From Cyanobacteria bacterium SZAS-4 (GTDB taxonomy: Bacteria; Cyanobacteriota; Vampirovibrionia; Obscuribacterales; Obscuribacteraceae), in assembly GCA_018266255.1 (NCBI GenBank), contig JAFEAT010000015.1, positions 124,001 to 188,000 of the forward strand: a DNA stretch of 64,000 nt, given 5' to 3'. This document shows, piece after piece, positions 16,764 through 26,032 of this stretch; position 1 is the first letter of the stretch, and each line of letters opens with the position of its first letter. The notes under the pieces are model-generated. The model did no database searches. It saw only the letters and a list, made by a program, of their open reading frames with translations, and was not told the DNA's origin. Made by a program: the position numbers and the translations under genes.

Positions 16764-17741
16764 TTGAATGATTCTTCAGGACTGGATATATTGTTCAGTC
16801 GTATGGACACTTTTATCGACGGCATATTAATTATCGGGGGCAGTCTGGCTGTCTCTCTCGGCGGCATGTGGCTTGTCAGGACCAAGGTGCCGCGCCAAAC
16901 GTTGCTGGAAAACCACGAAGTTGCTGGTTACATGCTGTCGATTGTCGGCACGTTGTACGCAATTCTTCTTGGATTGATTGTCGTCAATGTGCAAGCAAAA
17001 TTTGAAGCAGCAAACCAGATGGCAATGACGGAAGCCAATTGTCTTTCCGATATCGCCCATTTAGCTGCGTTGTATTCAGACTCAACGCGCCGCACAATTC
17101 ATGCGCATCTTTACGAATACGCAATCGCAGCAAAAGAGCAAGATTGGTCCAAAGTATCAACTGGTGAAATGCAAGAGGCTACGATTAAGTCTTACCGCGC
17201 ACTTTGGAAAACCATCAACAAAATGGAACCGCAGGGAAGCAAGCAGGAGAGCGGTTTTTCGAACTTGCTTAGCACAATGGCGCAACTCTCCGACGCTCGA
17301 AGATTCCGTATGGTGGCAAGCCGTAATGGATTGTCTCCGATACTATGGGCAGTGCTAGTCGTCGGAGAAATCCTTATCGTCTGGTTCACCTATTTCTTTT
17401 TCGTCGAAAATATCAAGGCTCAGACAATCATGACGTCGTTTGTCGTTGTGTTTTTATCGCTAAATTTGCTGCTCGTGTTTCTATACAATAATCCGTACAG
17501 AAGCGAGCTTGGCGCAAGAAATGCCGGCGTGACGTTTCATCCTGAATGGTTCAAAGAAGACGCCGAACCAGGTTCAAAACATGGTGAGCCAGAATCTAAA
17601 TCAGAGTCAGAATCCAAATCGGGGACAGAATCCAAGTCAGGGATAGAATCTAAATCTGAGCCAGATACAAAATCCAAATCAGAATCCACGTCTGAACCTG
17701 CATCGAAATCCAAATCTGAGGAGACCGAGAGGAAACAATGA
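16764..17741 (+). CDS. DUF4239-like (bestrophin-like) membrane protein with Ser/Lys/Glu-rich tail
   Basis: The 325-residue protein has four hydrophobic segments: residues ~17-37, a second in HEVAGYMLSIVGTLYAILLG (~53-72), and a close pair at ~195-245 (ILWAVLVVGEILIVWFTYFF and a following LSLNLLLVFLY). The HEVAGYMLSIVG...LLGLIVV block is characteristic of DUF4239/bestrophin-like proteins, possibly channels. The last ~55 residues are low complexity, repeating SKSES/SKSGTE-like units of 6-8 residues. The TTG at 16764 is used; ATG at 16803 is an alternative start. It overlaps the next gene by 4 bases (ATGA), so translation is probably coupled. Confidence 0.75.
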   Translation: MNDSSGLDILFSRMDTFIDGILIIGGSLAVSLGGMWLVRTKVPRQTLLENHEVAGYMLSIVGTLYAILLGLIVVNVQAKFEAANQMAMTEANCLSDIAHLAALYSDSTRRTIHAHLYEYAIAAKEQDWSKVSTGEMQEATIKSYRALWKTINKMEPQGSKQESGFSNLLSTMAQLSDARRFRMVASRNGLSPILWAVLVVGEILIVWFTYFFFVENIKAQTIMTSFVVVFLSLNLLLVFLYNNPYRSELGARNAGVTFHPEWFKEDAEPGSKHGEPESKSESESKSGTESKSGIESKSEPDTKSKSESTSEPASKSKSEETERKQ

Positions 17742-18910
17742 ACAGGAAATTTCTCGTAAATGCTTTAGCAGCATGTATAACGATTGCGTCGACAACTGCG
17801 ATGCCGAGCTTCGCACAAAGCCTGGCGCAAGCACCTGAAGCAGCGCAAGGTGCGGCGGCGCCTCAATCTTCGATTGCAAAAGCAGTTGACGATTTGGTTA
17901 TTCGTGAGCTGACCGAACAAAACATTCCGGGGTACGCATTGGCAGTTATTCAGAACGGCAACCTAATTGTGCATCGTGGATATGGAGTAATGGATCTTCA
18001 GACACGTCAACCAGTGACACCACAGACGGTGTTTGGATTAGCATCCCTGACAAAAACATTCACGGCGCTGACGCTTTTGACGTTAGTGGATCAAGGAAAA
18101 GTTGGTCTGGACGATACGCTGGACATGTACGTGTCCAATCTGACTCCGCCTTATCAAAAGCTCACGGTGCGCCAACTTGCATCGATGACAGCTGGAGTAC
18201 CGAAGGAAGTGTCTCAAGAAGTCGATTGGAAAAATCAACTTCCGATTCTCGTCAATACGCCGTTGATGTCGCAACCAGGCACTGAGTTCTTGTACTCAAA
18301 TTTCAGTTACAGGTTACTCGGTGATGTTATCCAAAAGGCATCGGGAAAACCTTATTTTGAATTGGTGCGCGAACGGATATTTACTCCTCTGAATATGAAT
18401 TCAAGCGGCACTACCGTTGAATTCGCATCAAGTGGCATGCTGGCATCACCATACGGAGACAACAACGGACAATCGCAAGTACGTTCCGTTGAATACAAAA
18501 ATCCTGCAATTTCATTTTCTGCAGGAATGCTTGCTAGTACAGTCGATGATCTGATCAAATACTCCCAGGCACTTTTGAGTAGAAAATTATTGTCGCCAGC
18601 AGCTTACCAAACATATTGGTATCAACGACCACCACTTCCGAACGGAAAGCCTTCGAATTGGGCATTCGGATGGGCTTCAACCGACGGTCCCAAATACGGA
18701 ACTAGAATGGTTGCGATGAATGGTGGCACTCCTGGAGTAGCATCAACGATCATTTTATTTCCGGAAAAAAATTCGGCCGTAATCTCGCTTTGCAATTTGA
18801 GGAAGCCCGCGGTTCCAGCAATCGCAAAGAAAGTAGCGAGTTTAGTTTTCGCGGTTCAACAACCGCCGGCAGGTCAGCCCGCGCCTGGCGAAGAACCTTC
18901 GGGAGAATAA
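17738..18910 (+). CDS. Secreted class C beta-lactamase-like serine hydrolase
   Basis: This 390-residue protein has a signal peptide and the serine beta-lactamase/DD-peptidase fold. The nucleophile motif SLTK is at residues 103-106, YSN at 186-188, and the third motif position is NGG (328-330) rather than KTG or HxG. Such proteins (AmpC-like, EstB, LACTB or DD-peptidase relatives) hydrolyse beta-lactams, D-amino peptides or esters; the Asn in the third motif argues against a typical beta-lactamase. The last ~15 residues are Pro/Gly-rich. It is the third gene of the operon with the TPR and DUF4239-like proteins. Confidence 0.88.
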   Translation: MNRKFLVNALAACITIASTTAMPSFAQSLAQAPEAAQGAAAPQSSIAKAVDDLVIRELTEQNIPGYALAVIQNGNLIVHRGYGVMDLQTRQPVTPQTVFGLASLTKTFTALTLLTLVDQGKVGLDDTLDMYVSNLTPPYQKLTVRQLASMTAGVPKEVSQEVDWKNQLPILVNTPLMSQPGTEFLYSNFSYRLLGDVIQKASGKPYFELVRERIFTPLNMNSSGTTVEFASSGMLASPYGDNNGQSQVRSVEYKNPAISFSAGMLASTVDDLIKYSQALLSRKLLSPAAYQTYWYQRPPLPNGKPSNWAFGWASTDGPKYGTRMVAMNGGTPGVASTIILFPEKNSAVISLCNLRKPAVPAIAKKVASLVFAVQQPPAGQPAPGEEPSGE

Positions 18911-18918
18911 ACCCATAA

Positions 18919-19032
18919 TCACTTCGCAGGAAAAAGCACAGTCAGCACGGTGCCGCGACCAGGCTCGCTGCTACAGTTGATGCTTCCACCTTGTCCCTCG
19001 ATTAGCATGTGGCTAAGATAGAGACCGAAGCC
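18919..19032 (-). pseudogene. Remnant of a histidine-kinase ATPase domain (C-terminal end only)
   Basis: Read on the minus strand, these bases encode GFGLYLSHMLIEGQGG followed by SINCSSEPGRGTVLTVLFP and AK-stop. That is the G2 box and the last two strands of a HATPase_c domain, ending in a proper stop at 18919. Upstream of the GFG (rightwards) the frame continues only as unrelated sequence to a stop, and no start or other kinase motif is present. The rest of the kinase appears to have been lost; the TonB-like gene ends just beyond. Confidence 0.75.
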
Positions 19033-19116
19033 GCTTGATGAGCAACTTCGACTTCTTAACGGCAATGCTTGGTGGACTGAAAAGCGCCGACACTTCGCTC
19101 TCTGTAACGCTTGAAT

Positions 19117-19848
19117 CTAGTAGTTCTTTTGAATGTGCTCGTAATCGTTTTTAACCCAACTGTAGCCGGGGTTGATGTCTGTTGCGGCTACATAATCAGC
19201 TTCGAAGCTAACGCTTTGACGTTCAGATTGGCTTGGAAAGGTTAATCCCGGATTGCCATTCAATGCGTTGACTGCAAGCATGAGTCCTTGATCGAATTCG
19301 AAATTGCCGCTCGAGCGAACCATGCGCGGTGTAATCTGATGATCCTTCGTCACTGTTATGCTTAGCGTCGCTTTGCCAGGAACTGAAGCGATATCGCTCC
19401 AGGTTTTGTATACAGCAGCACTAAGCTGTTTGTGCCAAGCTTCCCACGCCAGCGTCAATTCTTTTGAACCTCGCTCTGCGCCGAGGTCAAACTTGGAATT
19501 TGGGATTGTGCCAAATTGTGCCGGTTGCACCAGACCCAGCTTGCCATCGCTTCTGCTTGCACGTCCGGTTAGAGGACTGAAGGCGGAAGTGTCGACTAGC
19601 CCCGTAATCGTTTTTCCGCGAAAATCTGGAGCTGGCATTGGGCGACCCAGACGCAATGGAGCGCTGCTCGAGACGCCGCCTGACTGCAAGTTATCTGGGC
19701 GACCGAGTCGTAGCAACTCATCGTCTTTTGAAGCTGAACCTTGCAAAATTTTCGCATCGGCCGCGGTGCCAATTAACGTCACTAGTGTGAGCGAAGCTAC
19801 AAGCAAAGTCGAAAATTGTTTCAATGATTTCAGATTTTTCTCGCGCAT
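19117..19848 (-). CDS. Secreted protein with TonB/TolA C-terminal-like domain
   Basis: This 243-residue protein has a signal peptide (LLVASLTLVTLIGTAADA). Residues ~35-130 are a low-complexity linker containing RLGRP twice. The C-terminal ~100 residues (AWHKQLSAAVYKTWSDIASV, ATLSITVTKDHQITPRMVRS and a following FDQGLMLAVNAL) have the pattern of the TonB/TolA C-terminal domain: a helix with YxxW, then two strands with a turn and a second helix. It may link envelope layers. There is no TonB box partner here. It starts 15 bases after the TPR gene on the same strand, so the two are co-transcribed. Confidence 0.7.
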   Translation of the reverse strand: MREKNLKSLKQFSTLLVASLTLVTLIGTAADAKILQGSASKDDELLRLGRPDNLQSGGVSSSAPLRLGRPMPAPDFRGKTITGLVDTSAFSPLTGRASRSDGKLGLVQPAQFGTIPNSKFDLGAERGSKELTLAWEAWHKQLSAAVYKTWSDIASVPGKATLSITVTKDHQITPRMVRSSGNFEFDQGLMLAVNALNGNPGLTFPSQSERQSVSFEADYVAATDINPGYSWVKNDYEHIQKNY

Positions 19849-19863
19849 TGTTCCAACTCCAGC

Positions 19864-21474
19864 CTAAAATCCACCCATGAAGAGACCCATCGCTGCACCC
19901 ATCAAAGCTCCTTTCATGGCAGAGCTTTTGACGCTTCCACGTCCGCCCATTTGTCCGTATAACGCACCGGCGGCGGCGCCACCCAATCCACCGATAGCGA
20001 CTCGCTTGATTCTCGTGCTCGTGCCGCTGTAGCGTCCACCATAACCTGAGTTATAGCCGTTGTATCGAACGCCACCGCCGAGCATTGAACCCATGCTGCC
20101 TGCTCCAAGCAAACTCGTGATGCTACCTAAACTTCCAAGATTTCCCAGCCCGCCGCCAAAGCTAAAGGAGCGGCCTGAAGAACTCACGTAACCTTGCTGT
20201 GGACCGATTCCACCCGCGGTCAGGTTGCTAAACTGATCACCATCATCATCAATCGAGGTATTGCCGTTGGCTACTCCCGAAAATGGTGTCAATTGACCAG
20301 CAGATGATCCTCCGCCACCACCATAGCCAGAACCGGCGTCATTGCTAGCGCTTGAGTAGCCGGTGTTGCCTCCACCATAGTTGTTACCGCCGGAAAAACC
20401 AGTTATTTGACCAGGGCGATTGCGTTTTCGGTCGGGAGCAGCGGCAGGAAATCCATCAGCCGACGAACCTGAGTTGCTGCTGTTGTTCGTAACTTGATTC
20501 AAATTCGACAGAGCATCTTTGTAGAGAGAGTTGCTGGGATCGCTAGCGATCGCATTGTTGTATGCAGCGCGAGCTCTAGAGTAATCGCCTTTACCTTTGT
20601 AAGCCTGACCAAGTGCGTATGCAACATCACCATCGGTTGGTGCTTGCTGCGAAACATACTGCAAATTCGAAATTGCTTTATCGTAATCATGATTTTTATA
20701 AGCAGTCGCAGCGGTGTTAATCATCTGCTTGAGATTTTCAGTCTTTCTCTGCTCTTGCTGATCTAGAGCGGCTTGCTGCTGCATCTGGCGTTGTCGTTGA
20801 TCAGCGTTGGCCTTATCTTGCAACTTCGTCTCCAAGCTCGAAATCGCGCTGGCCAAATCAGTATCGGAAGGATTGATTCGGGCAGCAGAACGATAGCTGT
20901 TCAGCGCACCTTGAAGGTCGCCTTTACCTTCGGCTATTACGCCAAGGTTGTAGTAGGCATCGGAACTATTTTTGTTGATCGACAGAGCTTTGCGAAATTG
21001 TTTTTCCGCTTCGTCAGTCTTGCCTTGTTGGTACAAACGCATCGCATTGCGCAAAGTTTCTTTTTCGGCGTCACCAGATGCGGTGATTGGCGAATCATCA
21101 GAGTAAGAATCTCGCGATGCAGATGGTGCAGAACGAACGACGTCTCCGCTAGAAGTGTCTAGCTGTGGAGCCATCGCTGGAAGAAGAAGATTATCGTTTT
21201 TTGCTCCGCCCAAAGCTTTGGAAATTTCCGAGATGCGCGAAGCAGTGGTGCCCGAATGAGTCTTGCCGAACAAGTTCATTTCCAGGTCTTTCAGTCGGGT
21301 CGTTTCGCTCAACTTTGTGTGAGTCTCGCCAAAGATGGATTTCTCGAAAGTATCCAGCGAACTATTGCTCGCTGTTCCAGTTGCGGCGAAAGCGACAGAA
21401 ACGTTGCCAGCCAGCAGCAGTACAGTCTGAGCTAAACAAATTGCAGAGCGAGTAATTCGATTTTTCGAGTTCAT
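19864..21474 (-). CDS. Secreted TPR protein with glycine-rich and glycine-zipper C-terminus
   Basis: The signal peptide starts at ATG 21474 (RSAICLAQTVLLLAGNVSVA) after a GCAGGT ribosome site; an ORF continuing to 21669 runs into the histidine kinase gene and is not used. After the signal come two copies of a short motif (FEKSIFGETH and LEMNLFGKTH) and two TPR blocks (ALRLYQ-type AMRLYQQGKTDEAEKQFRKA; AYKNHDYDKAISNLQYVSQ and following) separated by a Gln-rich coiled segment. The last ~190 residues are Gly/Ser/Tyr-rich, ending in a hydrophobic glycine zipper (GGLGGAAAGALYGQMGG; GALMGAAMGLFMGGF). That end could insert into or span a membrane. Confidence 0.82.
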   Translation of the reverse strand: MNSKNRITRSAICLAQTVLLLAGNVSVAFAATGTASNSSLDTFEKSIFGETHTKLSETTRLKDLEMNLFGKTHSGTTASRISEISKALGGAKNDNLLLPAMAPQLDTSSGDVVRSAPSASRDSYSDDSPITASGDAEKETLRNAMRLYQQGKTDEAEKQFRKALSINKNSSDAYYNLGVIAEGKGDLQGALNSYRSAARINPSDTDLASAISSLETKLQDKANADQRQRQMQQQAALDQQEQRKTENLKQMINTAATAYKNHDYDKAISNLQYVSQQAPTDGDVAYALGQAYKGKGDYSRARAAYNNAIASDPSNSLYKDALSNLNQVTNNSSNSGSSADGFPAAAPDRKRNRPGQITGFSGGNNYGGGNTGYSSASNDAGSGYGGGGGSSAGQLTPFSGVANGNTSIDDDGDQFSNLTAGGIGPQQGYVSSSGRSFSFGGGLGNLGSLGSITSLLGAGSMGSMLGGGVRYNGYNSGYGGRYSGTSTRIKRVAIGGLGGAAAGALYGQMGGRGSVKSSAMKGALMGAAMGLFMGGF

Positions 21475-21595
21475 CTGTGACCTGCCCGATATTAAATCGC
21501 CAAACGCCATCAAAATACTGACGCCGATAAATTGAGAGACGCTGGGTCTGGGGGTATGTTCCAAGCCAACCGTGGGGAGCTGTTCGAGACTTTCA

Positions 21596-23074
21596 TCAGC
21601 GAGAAGAGAGGAGTTCCTGGCGCTTTTCATCGTTTGGCTGAGGGTCCACCACCGGTGCAGGGAATACAATCTTGACGCTCGCGCCTATCCCGCCGGGTCC
21701 TTCACCAACGACCACGTCGGCACCGTGTATGTTGGCGATTTCGCGTACGATAGCGAGCCCTAAGCCACTTCCAGCAGCGCTAGTGCTACGATCGTTCAAC
21801 CGATAAAACCGCTCGAATATCCGTTCGCGCTCTTCAGCGGGGATACCTGGACCGTCGTCTTCCACAATCAGCTCTGGACTTCCGGGCTCACCGTTATCTC
21901 GACGTGGCTCGATGCGCACAGTTACGTGCCCGCCAGGAGGTGTATAAAGGACTGCATTGTCGATCAAATTCGCAGCCAGTTCATGCAAACTAGATTGATC
22001 GCCAAGAACGTGTATAGCGTGTGAAGTGCCTTCGAATCCTAAATCAATGTTTTTGCGAATTGCTTCAGGAACGAATTCCTTGGTCGCTTCACGCGCAATC
22101 ACATTCAAGTCGACCAGTTGAAACAACTCCAAATTAGTCGCTCCCGGTTCAGACCGAGCCAGGGCTAGCAACTGATTAGCGAGACGGGCGGCGCGCTCAG
22201 CACCAGTGCGAATTAGCGATAGCGCGTGCTGAACATCGGCTGGATCATTCTGACGCAACGCCAATTCTGTTTGTGTTTTCAGACCAGCAATCGGAGTTCT
22301 CAGCTGGTGCGCCGCATTAGCCACGAATCGCCGCTGAGCCTGCATGTCATCTTGCAGACGTTGCAGCAGCTCATTGATAGCGGTAACGAGAGGACGCACT
22401 TCTTTTGGAACACTTTCCACTGCAATTGGGCGCAAGTCGACAGGTGTTCTACTTGCAACAGCATCTCGCAAATTGTTCAAAGGTCGCAGACCACGACGAA
22501 CACCGAGGAGCACGACTAACCCAGACAGGGTCACGATTACGAACTGTGTCGTCAGTGTGCCGATGAGAATTTCGTCGGCAATTTGTTCTCGACCGTGAAG
22601 CGTTTCAGCGACCTGAATGTAGAGATACGTCCCTGGATTCGCGGGCAGTTGATACTTGATGCTGGCGACGCGAATCGGCTCACCTTCAATAGTTGCGTCG
22701 CGATAGTCGGCTGAGTGATCGTGCTCGTCTTCATCTTCGAAATTCGGCAATGGAAGATTTGCATCACCTGCAACAATTCTGTGGTGATCGTCCAATACCT
22801 GGTACATGACTCGGTCTTTCATGTTGTCTTTCAAAATTGCCAACGCAGCAGGAGGAATATCTACGCTCAAATAACCGTCTTGTTTTTTAACGCAACCGGC
22901 AATCGAATACACCGAATCCAAAAGCGCTTTGTCGTAGGCGTCAGTCGCCATGCGGATCGCGAGCCCATAAGTCAAGGCGGCGCCAACGAGCAGCAGCACC
23001 AAAATCGGTATCACCAACCATGCCAGCAGCTGAGTACGAATGGAAGGGTTGAGGCGCGGTCTATACAGCTTCAT
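21596..23074 (-). CDS. Sensor histidine kinase, TctE/QseC-like
   Basis: This 492-residue kinase has membrane helices at about residues 17-40 and 170-193 enclosing a ~130-residue periplasmic sensor of the two-component-sensor N-terminal (2CSK_N) type. The sensor carries an acidic/His patch (EDEDEHDHSAD) that might bind metal. Next come a HAMP-like linker, the HisKA box FVANAAHQLRTP (His256), and the ATPase domain with NLIDNA, DDGPGIP and GSGLGLAIV. The ligand is unknown; relatives sense carboxylates. It overlaps the response regulator gene by 4 bases and forms a two-component system with it. Confidence 0.94.
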   Translation of the reverse strand: MKLYRPRLNPSIRTQLLAWLVIPILVLLLVGAALTYGLAIRMATDAYDKALLDSVYSIAGCVKKQDGYLSVDIPPAALAILKDNMKDRVMYQVLDDHHRIVAGDANLPLPNFEDEDEHDHSADYRDATIEGEPIRVASIKYQLPANPGTYLYIQVAETLHGREQIADEILIGTLTTQFVIVTLSGLVVLLGVRRGLRPLNNLRDAVASRTPVDLRPIAVESVPKEVRPLVTAINELLQRLQDDMQAQRRFVANAAHQLRTPIAGLKTQTELALRQNDPADVQHALSLIRTGAERAARLANQLLALARSEPGATNLELFQLVDLNVIAREATKEFVPEAIRKNIDLGFEGTSHAIHVLGDQSSLHELAANLIDNAVLYTPPGGHVTVRIEPRRDNGEPGSPELIVEDDGPGIPAEERERIFERFYRLNDRSTSAAGSGLGLAIVREIANIHGADVVVGEGPGGIGASVKIVFPAPVVDPQPNDEKRQELLSSR

Positions 23075-23739
23075 GACTGACTTTCCAGCAGGTATCCCAA
23101 ACCGCGTATCGTTCGTATATTGACACCGGCGGGTTCGAGTTTTTTACGCAATCGATGAACATTCACTTCCATAGCATTGTGGCTTACTTCTTCATCCCAG
23201 CCGTACATATGCTCGATCAGCTGTTCCTTGCTGACGATGCTTCCACCACGTTGCAACAGCACTTCCAAAACGGCAAGCTCACGAGCGGATAGCTCGACTT
23301 GTTGGTCGCCGACTGTGACACGGCGCCCGACAGTGTCGAAACGTAATGGACCGTAGACCACCTCGACATTCTGATTTGTGCGACCACGACGAAGAAGGGC
23401 GCGCACTCGAGCTTCTAACTCAGGCAGGTCAAACGGCTTGGTCATGTAATCATCTGCACCGAAATCCAAACCAGTAACCCGGTCTTCGAGCCGATCTCTG
23501 GCGGTCAATATCAGAACAGGAAGCATCTGGTTGCGTGCACGCAAACGACGCAAGACTTCCAGCCCATCGATTCGCGGCAGTCCGAGGTCGAGAATGAGCA
23601 GGTCGAAAGCAATTGTTTCTAACGCATGATCGGCGTCTAATCCCGAGGCTGTGTGATCGAGCGCATATCCAGCCAGGCGCATCGCACGGGCGATTCCGTC
23701 TGACAAAATTTCGTCGTCTTCAACCAAAAGAATGCGCAT
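23071..23739 (-). CDS. OmpR/TctD-family response regulator
   Basis: The receiver domain (residues 1-~115) has the acidic pair Asp8/Asp9, phospho-acceptor Asp51 in LLILDLGLPRIDG, Thr79 and Lys101 in MTKPFDLPEL. The C-terminal winged helix (~125-222) has the OmpR pattern (LSARELAVLEVLLQRGGSIV; EVNVHRLRKKLEPAG; IRTIRGLGYLL). It should be phosphorylated by the kinase encoded immediately downstream. ATG at 23739 starts the receiver; a TTG at 23748 is an alternative three codons upstream. GGA precedes the ATG at suitable distance. Confidence 0.95.
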   Translation of the reverse strand: MRILLVEDDEILSDGIARAMRLAGYALDHTASGLDADHALETIAFDLLILDLGLPRIDGLEVLRRLRARNQMLPVLILTARDRLEDRVTGLDFGADDYMTKPFDLPELEARVRALLRRGRTNQNVEVVYGPLRFDTVGRRVTVGDQQVELSARELAVLEVLLQRGGSIVSKEQLIEHMYGWDEEVSHNAMEVNVHRLRKKLEPAGVNIRTIRGLGYLLESQS

Positions 23740-23933
23740 ATCGATCAATCCACAACTGGCGCCAGAACAAAGGTATCACGCCATTCTTTACAAGTGTCAT
23801 TCATAACAAGATCTTATGGAGCAATGTTACCAACGAATCACGCCGTTCCGCCGCCAGAGATGATTTTAGAGTAAGGCACCAGTAAGATTTGTTCGTACAA
23901 TGATATTCGACGCCGCGACCGTCCGGAAACTTC

Positions 23934-24806
23934 ATGACCGACTCGACGAATACGACAGACAATCAAGCTCTCTGCCCAACAGTGAAAACCGGCGTCCTGC
24001 TGCTACACGGACTCACGGGCATGCCTTCTGAGATGCGCCCGATCGAGAAACACCTGGTCAAGCAAGGGTGCATCGTCTCGGTGCCCATGCTAGCTGGGCA
24101 TGGCGGCGATCACAAAGAGCTGCTGGCAACCGGCTGGAGAGACTGGATGGCAAGCGCGAAAGCCGCGCTGGATGAGCTTCTGAAACAGTGCGATCACGTC
24201 GTGGTTGGTGGCTTGTCTATGGGCGCGCTCGTATCGTTGATGCTTGCAATCGATGAACCTCGCGTCAGTGGCATCGTTTTGCTCTCTACCACAATCAGTT
24301 ACGACGGCCTGACGTCGACTCGCTTCAAAATATTCTTGCCATTTGTAGACATCATTCCATGGCTAGGAACGAACTGCTACTGGACTGAATCTCCGCCTTA
24401 CGGATTGAAAGATTTACGTCTGCAAAAGCAAATCACGAAGCAAGTGGAAGCTGCCAAACGCGGCGAAAGCACCACATTTGGTTTGTTCCGCACGTATGCC
24501 GGATCATTGCGCCAGATGGATAAGTTGGTCGCGCAGGTGAAAAAACATGCGAAGAAAGTGCGGTGCCCTGCACTTGTAATTCACGCACTGGAAGACACGA
24601 TCACCACAACAAAAAACGCTGAAGCCGTCTGCAAAATGATGGAAGCAAACGACAAGACATTAGTGCTGTTAGGCGGTTGCGATCACGTGCTGACGCTGGA
24701 TTTAAGACGAAAAGACGTAGCCGCCTACATCGCCAGATTCGTAGCCAAAGCAAGTTGGGAACACAAAAAGAACACCGCTGGCAGTGCGGTTGCTTCGCGA
24801 CTCTAA
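23934..24806 (+). CDS. Alpha/beta hydrolase, Est30-like carboxylesterase
   Basis: This is a 290-residue cytoplasmic alpha/beta hydrolase. It has the oxyanion block LLLHGLTGMPSEM, nucleophile elbow GGLSMGAL, acid residue in ALEDTITT and histidine in GCDHVLTLD, the arrangement of Est30-type carboxylesterases and monoacylglycerol lipases. It would cleave short to medium-chain esters. It is convergent with the FemAB-like gene, the stop codons overlapping by 4 bases, and appears monocistronic. The C-terminal ~20 residues are basic and probably unstructured. Confidence 0.9.
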   Translation: MTDSTNTTDNQALCPTVKTGVLLLHGLTGMPSEMRPIEKHLVKQGCIVSVPMLAGHGGDHKELLATGWRDWMASAKAALDELLKQCDHVVVGGLSMGALVSLMLAIDEPRVSGIVLLSTTISYDGLTSTRFKIFLPFVDIIPWLGTNCYWTESPPYGLKDLRLQKQITKQVEAAKRGESTTFGLFRTYAGSLRQMDKLVAQVKKHAKKVRCPALVIHALEDTITTTKNAEAVCKMMEANDKTLVLLGGCDHVLTLDLRRKDVAAYIARFVAKASWEHKKNTAGSAVASRL

Positions 24807-26032
24807 ACAGTAGTCGCGTCTTTCTTCGATTCCTTTACGACCGCCGCTTTAGCACTAATTGGATTTCCGTCGGCTTCTGCTTCATCTGGATGCGCGGTGA
24901 GAAAGACCTTGAGGTCATCGTCCAGCGTCGACCACGTCACATCTCTCGTGGCGATTGTATAGAGCTTGTGCATGATTGGATTACTGTGCTTGCAGTAGTT
25001 TGTTAGCGGTACCAGCGAATGTCCAACATCGATTTTGGCGCGATATCCTGTTTGACCACTCTGGAACTCATTCGCCTTGGTCGTTAAAACCCAGTCCAGA
25101 GCGCCATCCCACAAGCGGAAATAAAGAAGCCACTCCGCCGGCAAGTGGTAATTGATTCCGATGAATTTGTTGATAACGCGATTGCCAATTTCAAAACATA
25201 GCATGAAAGCTACAAGTTCCTGATTTTCTGCTTTGCGTATCAAAACGAACCAGGAGCTATCTTGGTCGGCGATCAACGAAAAGAATTTTCGATTCAACTT
25301 TTCGAACTTTGTTTTGCCCTTCTCATAAGTCTGCCAGAACAGCGCGAAAACATCGTCTAAAGTCTTTGAGTCAGGACGGTTCACAACCTCAGTAGTTAGC
25401 TCGATTAGCTGCTTACTCTTCTTCAGCTTCTTCTTCAAATTATGACGACGCGAACTTTTTAGATTGGCGAAATAAGTTTCTTTCTTTCGATCTTTAAGTT
25501 CGATAACGGTACCGGGAAAACTTACCAACTCGAACATATTCCGCTCTTTAGCAAGCGCAGAAAGTGCACTTCGATACGACTCTGGAAAATCCTTCCACAC
25601 AATAAACGGCGCCTTAGCTTGTTTTGCTCGGCGCTCGAATGCCGCTTGCAATACGGGTGCAGCCTCATCGATGCTCACTTGAGGGAGCAGACCGATTGTT
25701 CCCTCGTCTGTACAAGGAGAACCAATGAACAGTGTGCGCTGATACAAAAGCGACGGCATTATCTTGCCAATTACTTTCAGAATTGGCACTACCTCTGGTG
25801 GCGCTACCAATTCGATTGGCACATCCATCAAAAATGTTGGGGCGATTCCGACATCTTTTCCATCTTTCACAATAAGCGCATAAGCAAATTTGAACTGATC
25901 CTGAATGTCGCTGTTCTCAAGGGTTTTGTACCACCAACGACCTTCCACAGGGGGAGCGAAACAGGCGCGCCAAAGTTCATCGCTGATATCCGCTTCGCTA
26001 TCCACCCACCGAATCGACAAGCCGGACGTCAT
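24803..26032 (-). CDS. FemAB-like / BioF2-like acyltransferase (GNAT fold)
   Basis: The ~409-residue protein resembles the FemAB-like group often called 'peptidogalycan biosynthesis' proteins (COG3146) and BioF2-type acetyltransferases. These carry a double GNAT fold and aminoacyl or acyl transfer chemistry. Features are the N-terminal ELWRACFAPPVEGRWWYKTLENS block, the basic SSRRHNLKKKLKKSKQL helix, FWQTYEKGKTKFEKLNRKFF, and a C-terminal LGINYHLP-type segment (KFIGINYHLPAEWLLYF) with QSGQTGYRAKIDVGHSLVPL. ATG at 26032 overlaps the stop of the SMR gene (ATGA) and is preferred over an upstream GTG-like extension to 26101. It is the last gene of a four-gene operon and may act on a lipid or cell-wall precursor handled by the two small transporters. 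Confidence 0.78.
   Translation of the reverse strand: MTSGLSIRWVDSEADISDELWRACFAPPVEGRWWYKTLENSDIQDQFKFAYALIVKDGKDVGIAPTFLMDVPIELVAPPEVVPILKVIGKIMPSLLYQRTLFIGSPCTDEGTIGLLPQVSIDEAAPVLQAAFERRAKQAKAPFIVWKDFPESYRSALSALAKERNMFELVSFPGTVIELKDRKKETYFANLKSSRRHNLKKKLKKSKQLIELTTEVVNRPDSKTLDDVFALFWQTYEKGKTKFEKLNRKFFSLIADQDSSWFVLIRKAENQELVAFMLCFEIGNRVINKFIGINYHLPAEWLLYFRLWDGALDWVLTTKANEFQSGQTGYRAKIDVGHSLVPLTNYCKHSNPIMHKLYTIATRDVTWSTLDDDLKVFLTAHPDEAEADGNPISAKAAVVKESKKDATTV

Noticed and set aside
16827..17060. Antisense ORF in the DUF4239-like gene
   Set aside because: It is a shadow frame with no ribosome site and no recognisable product.
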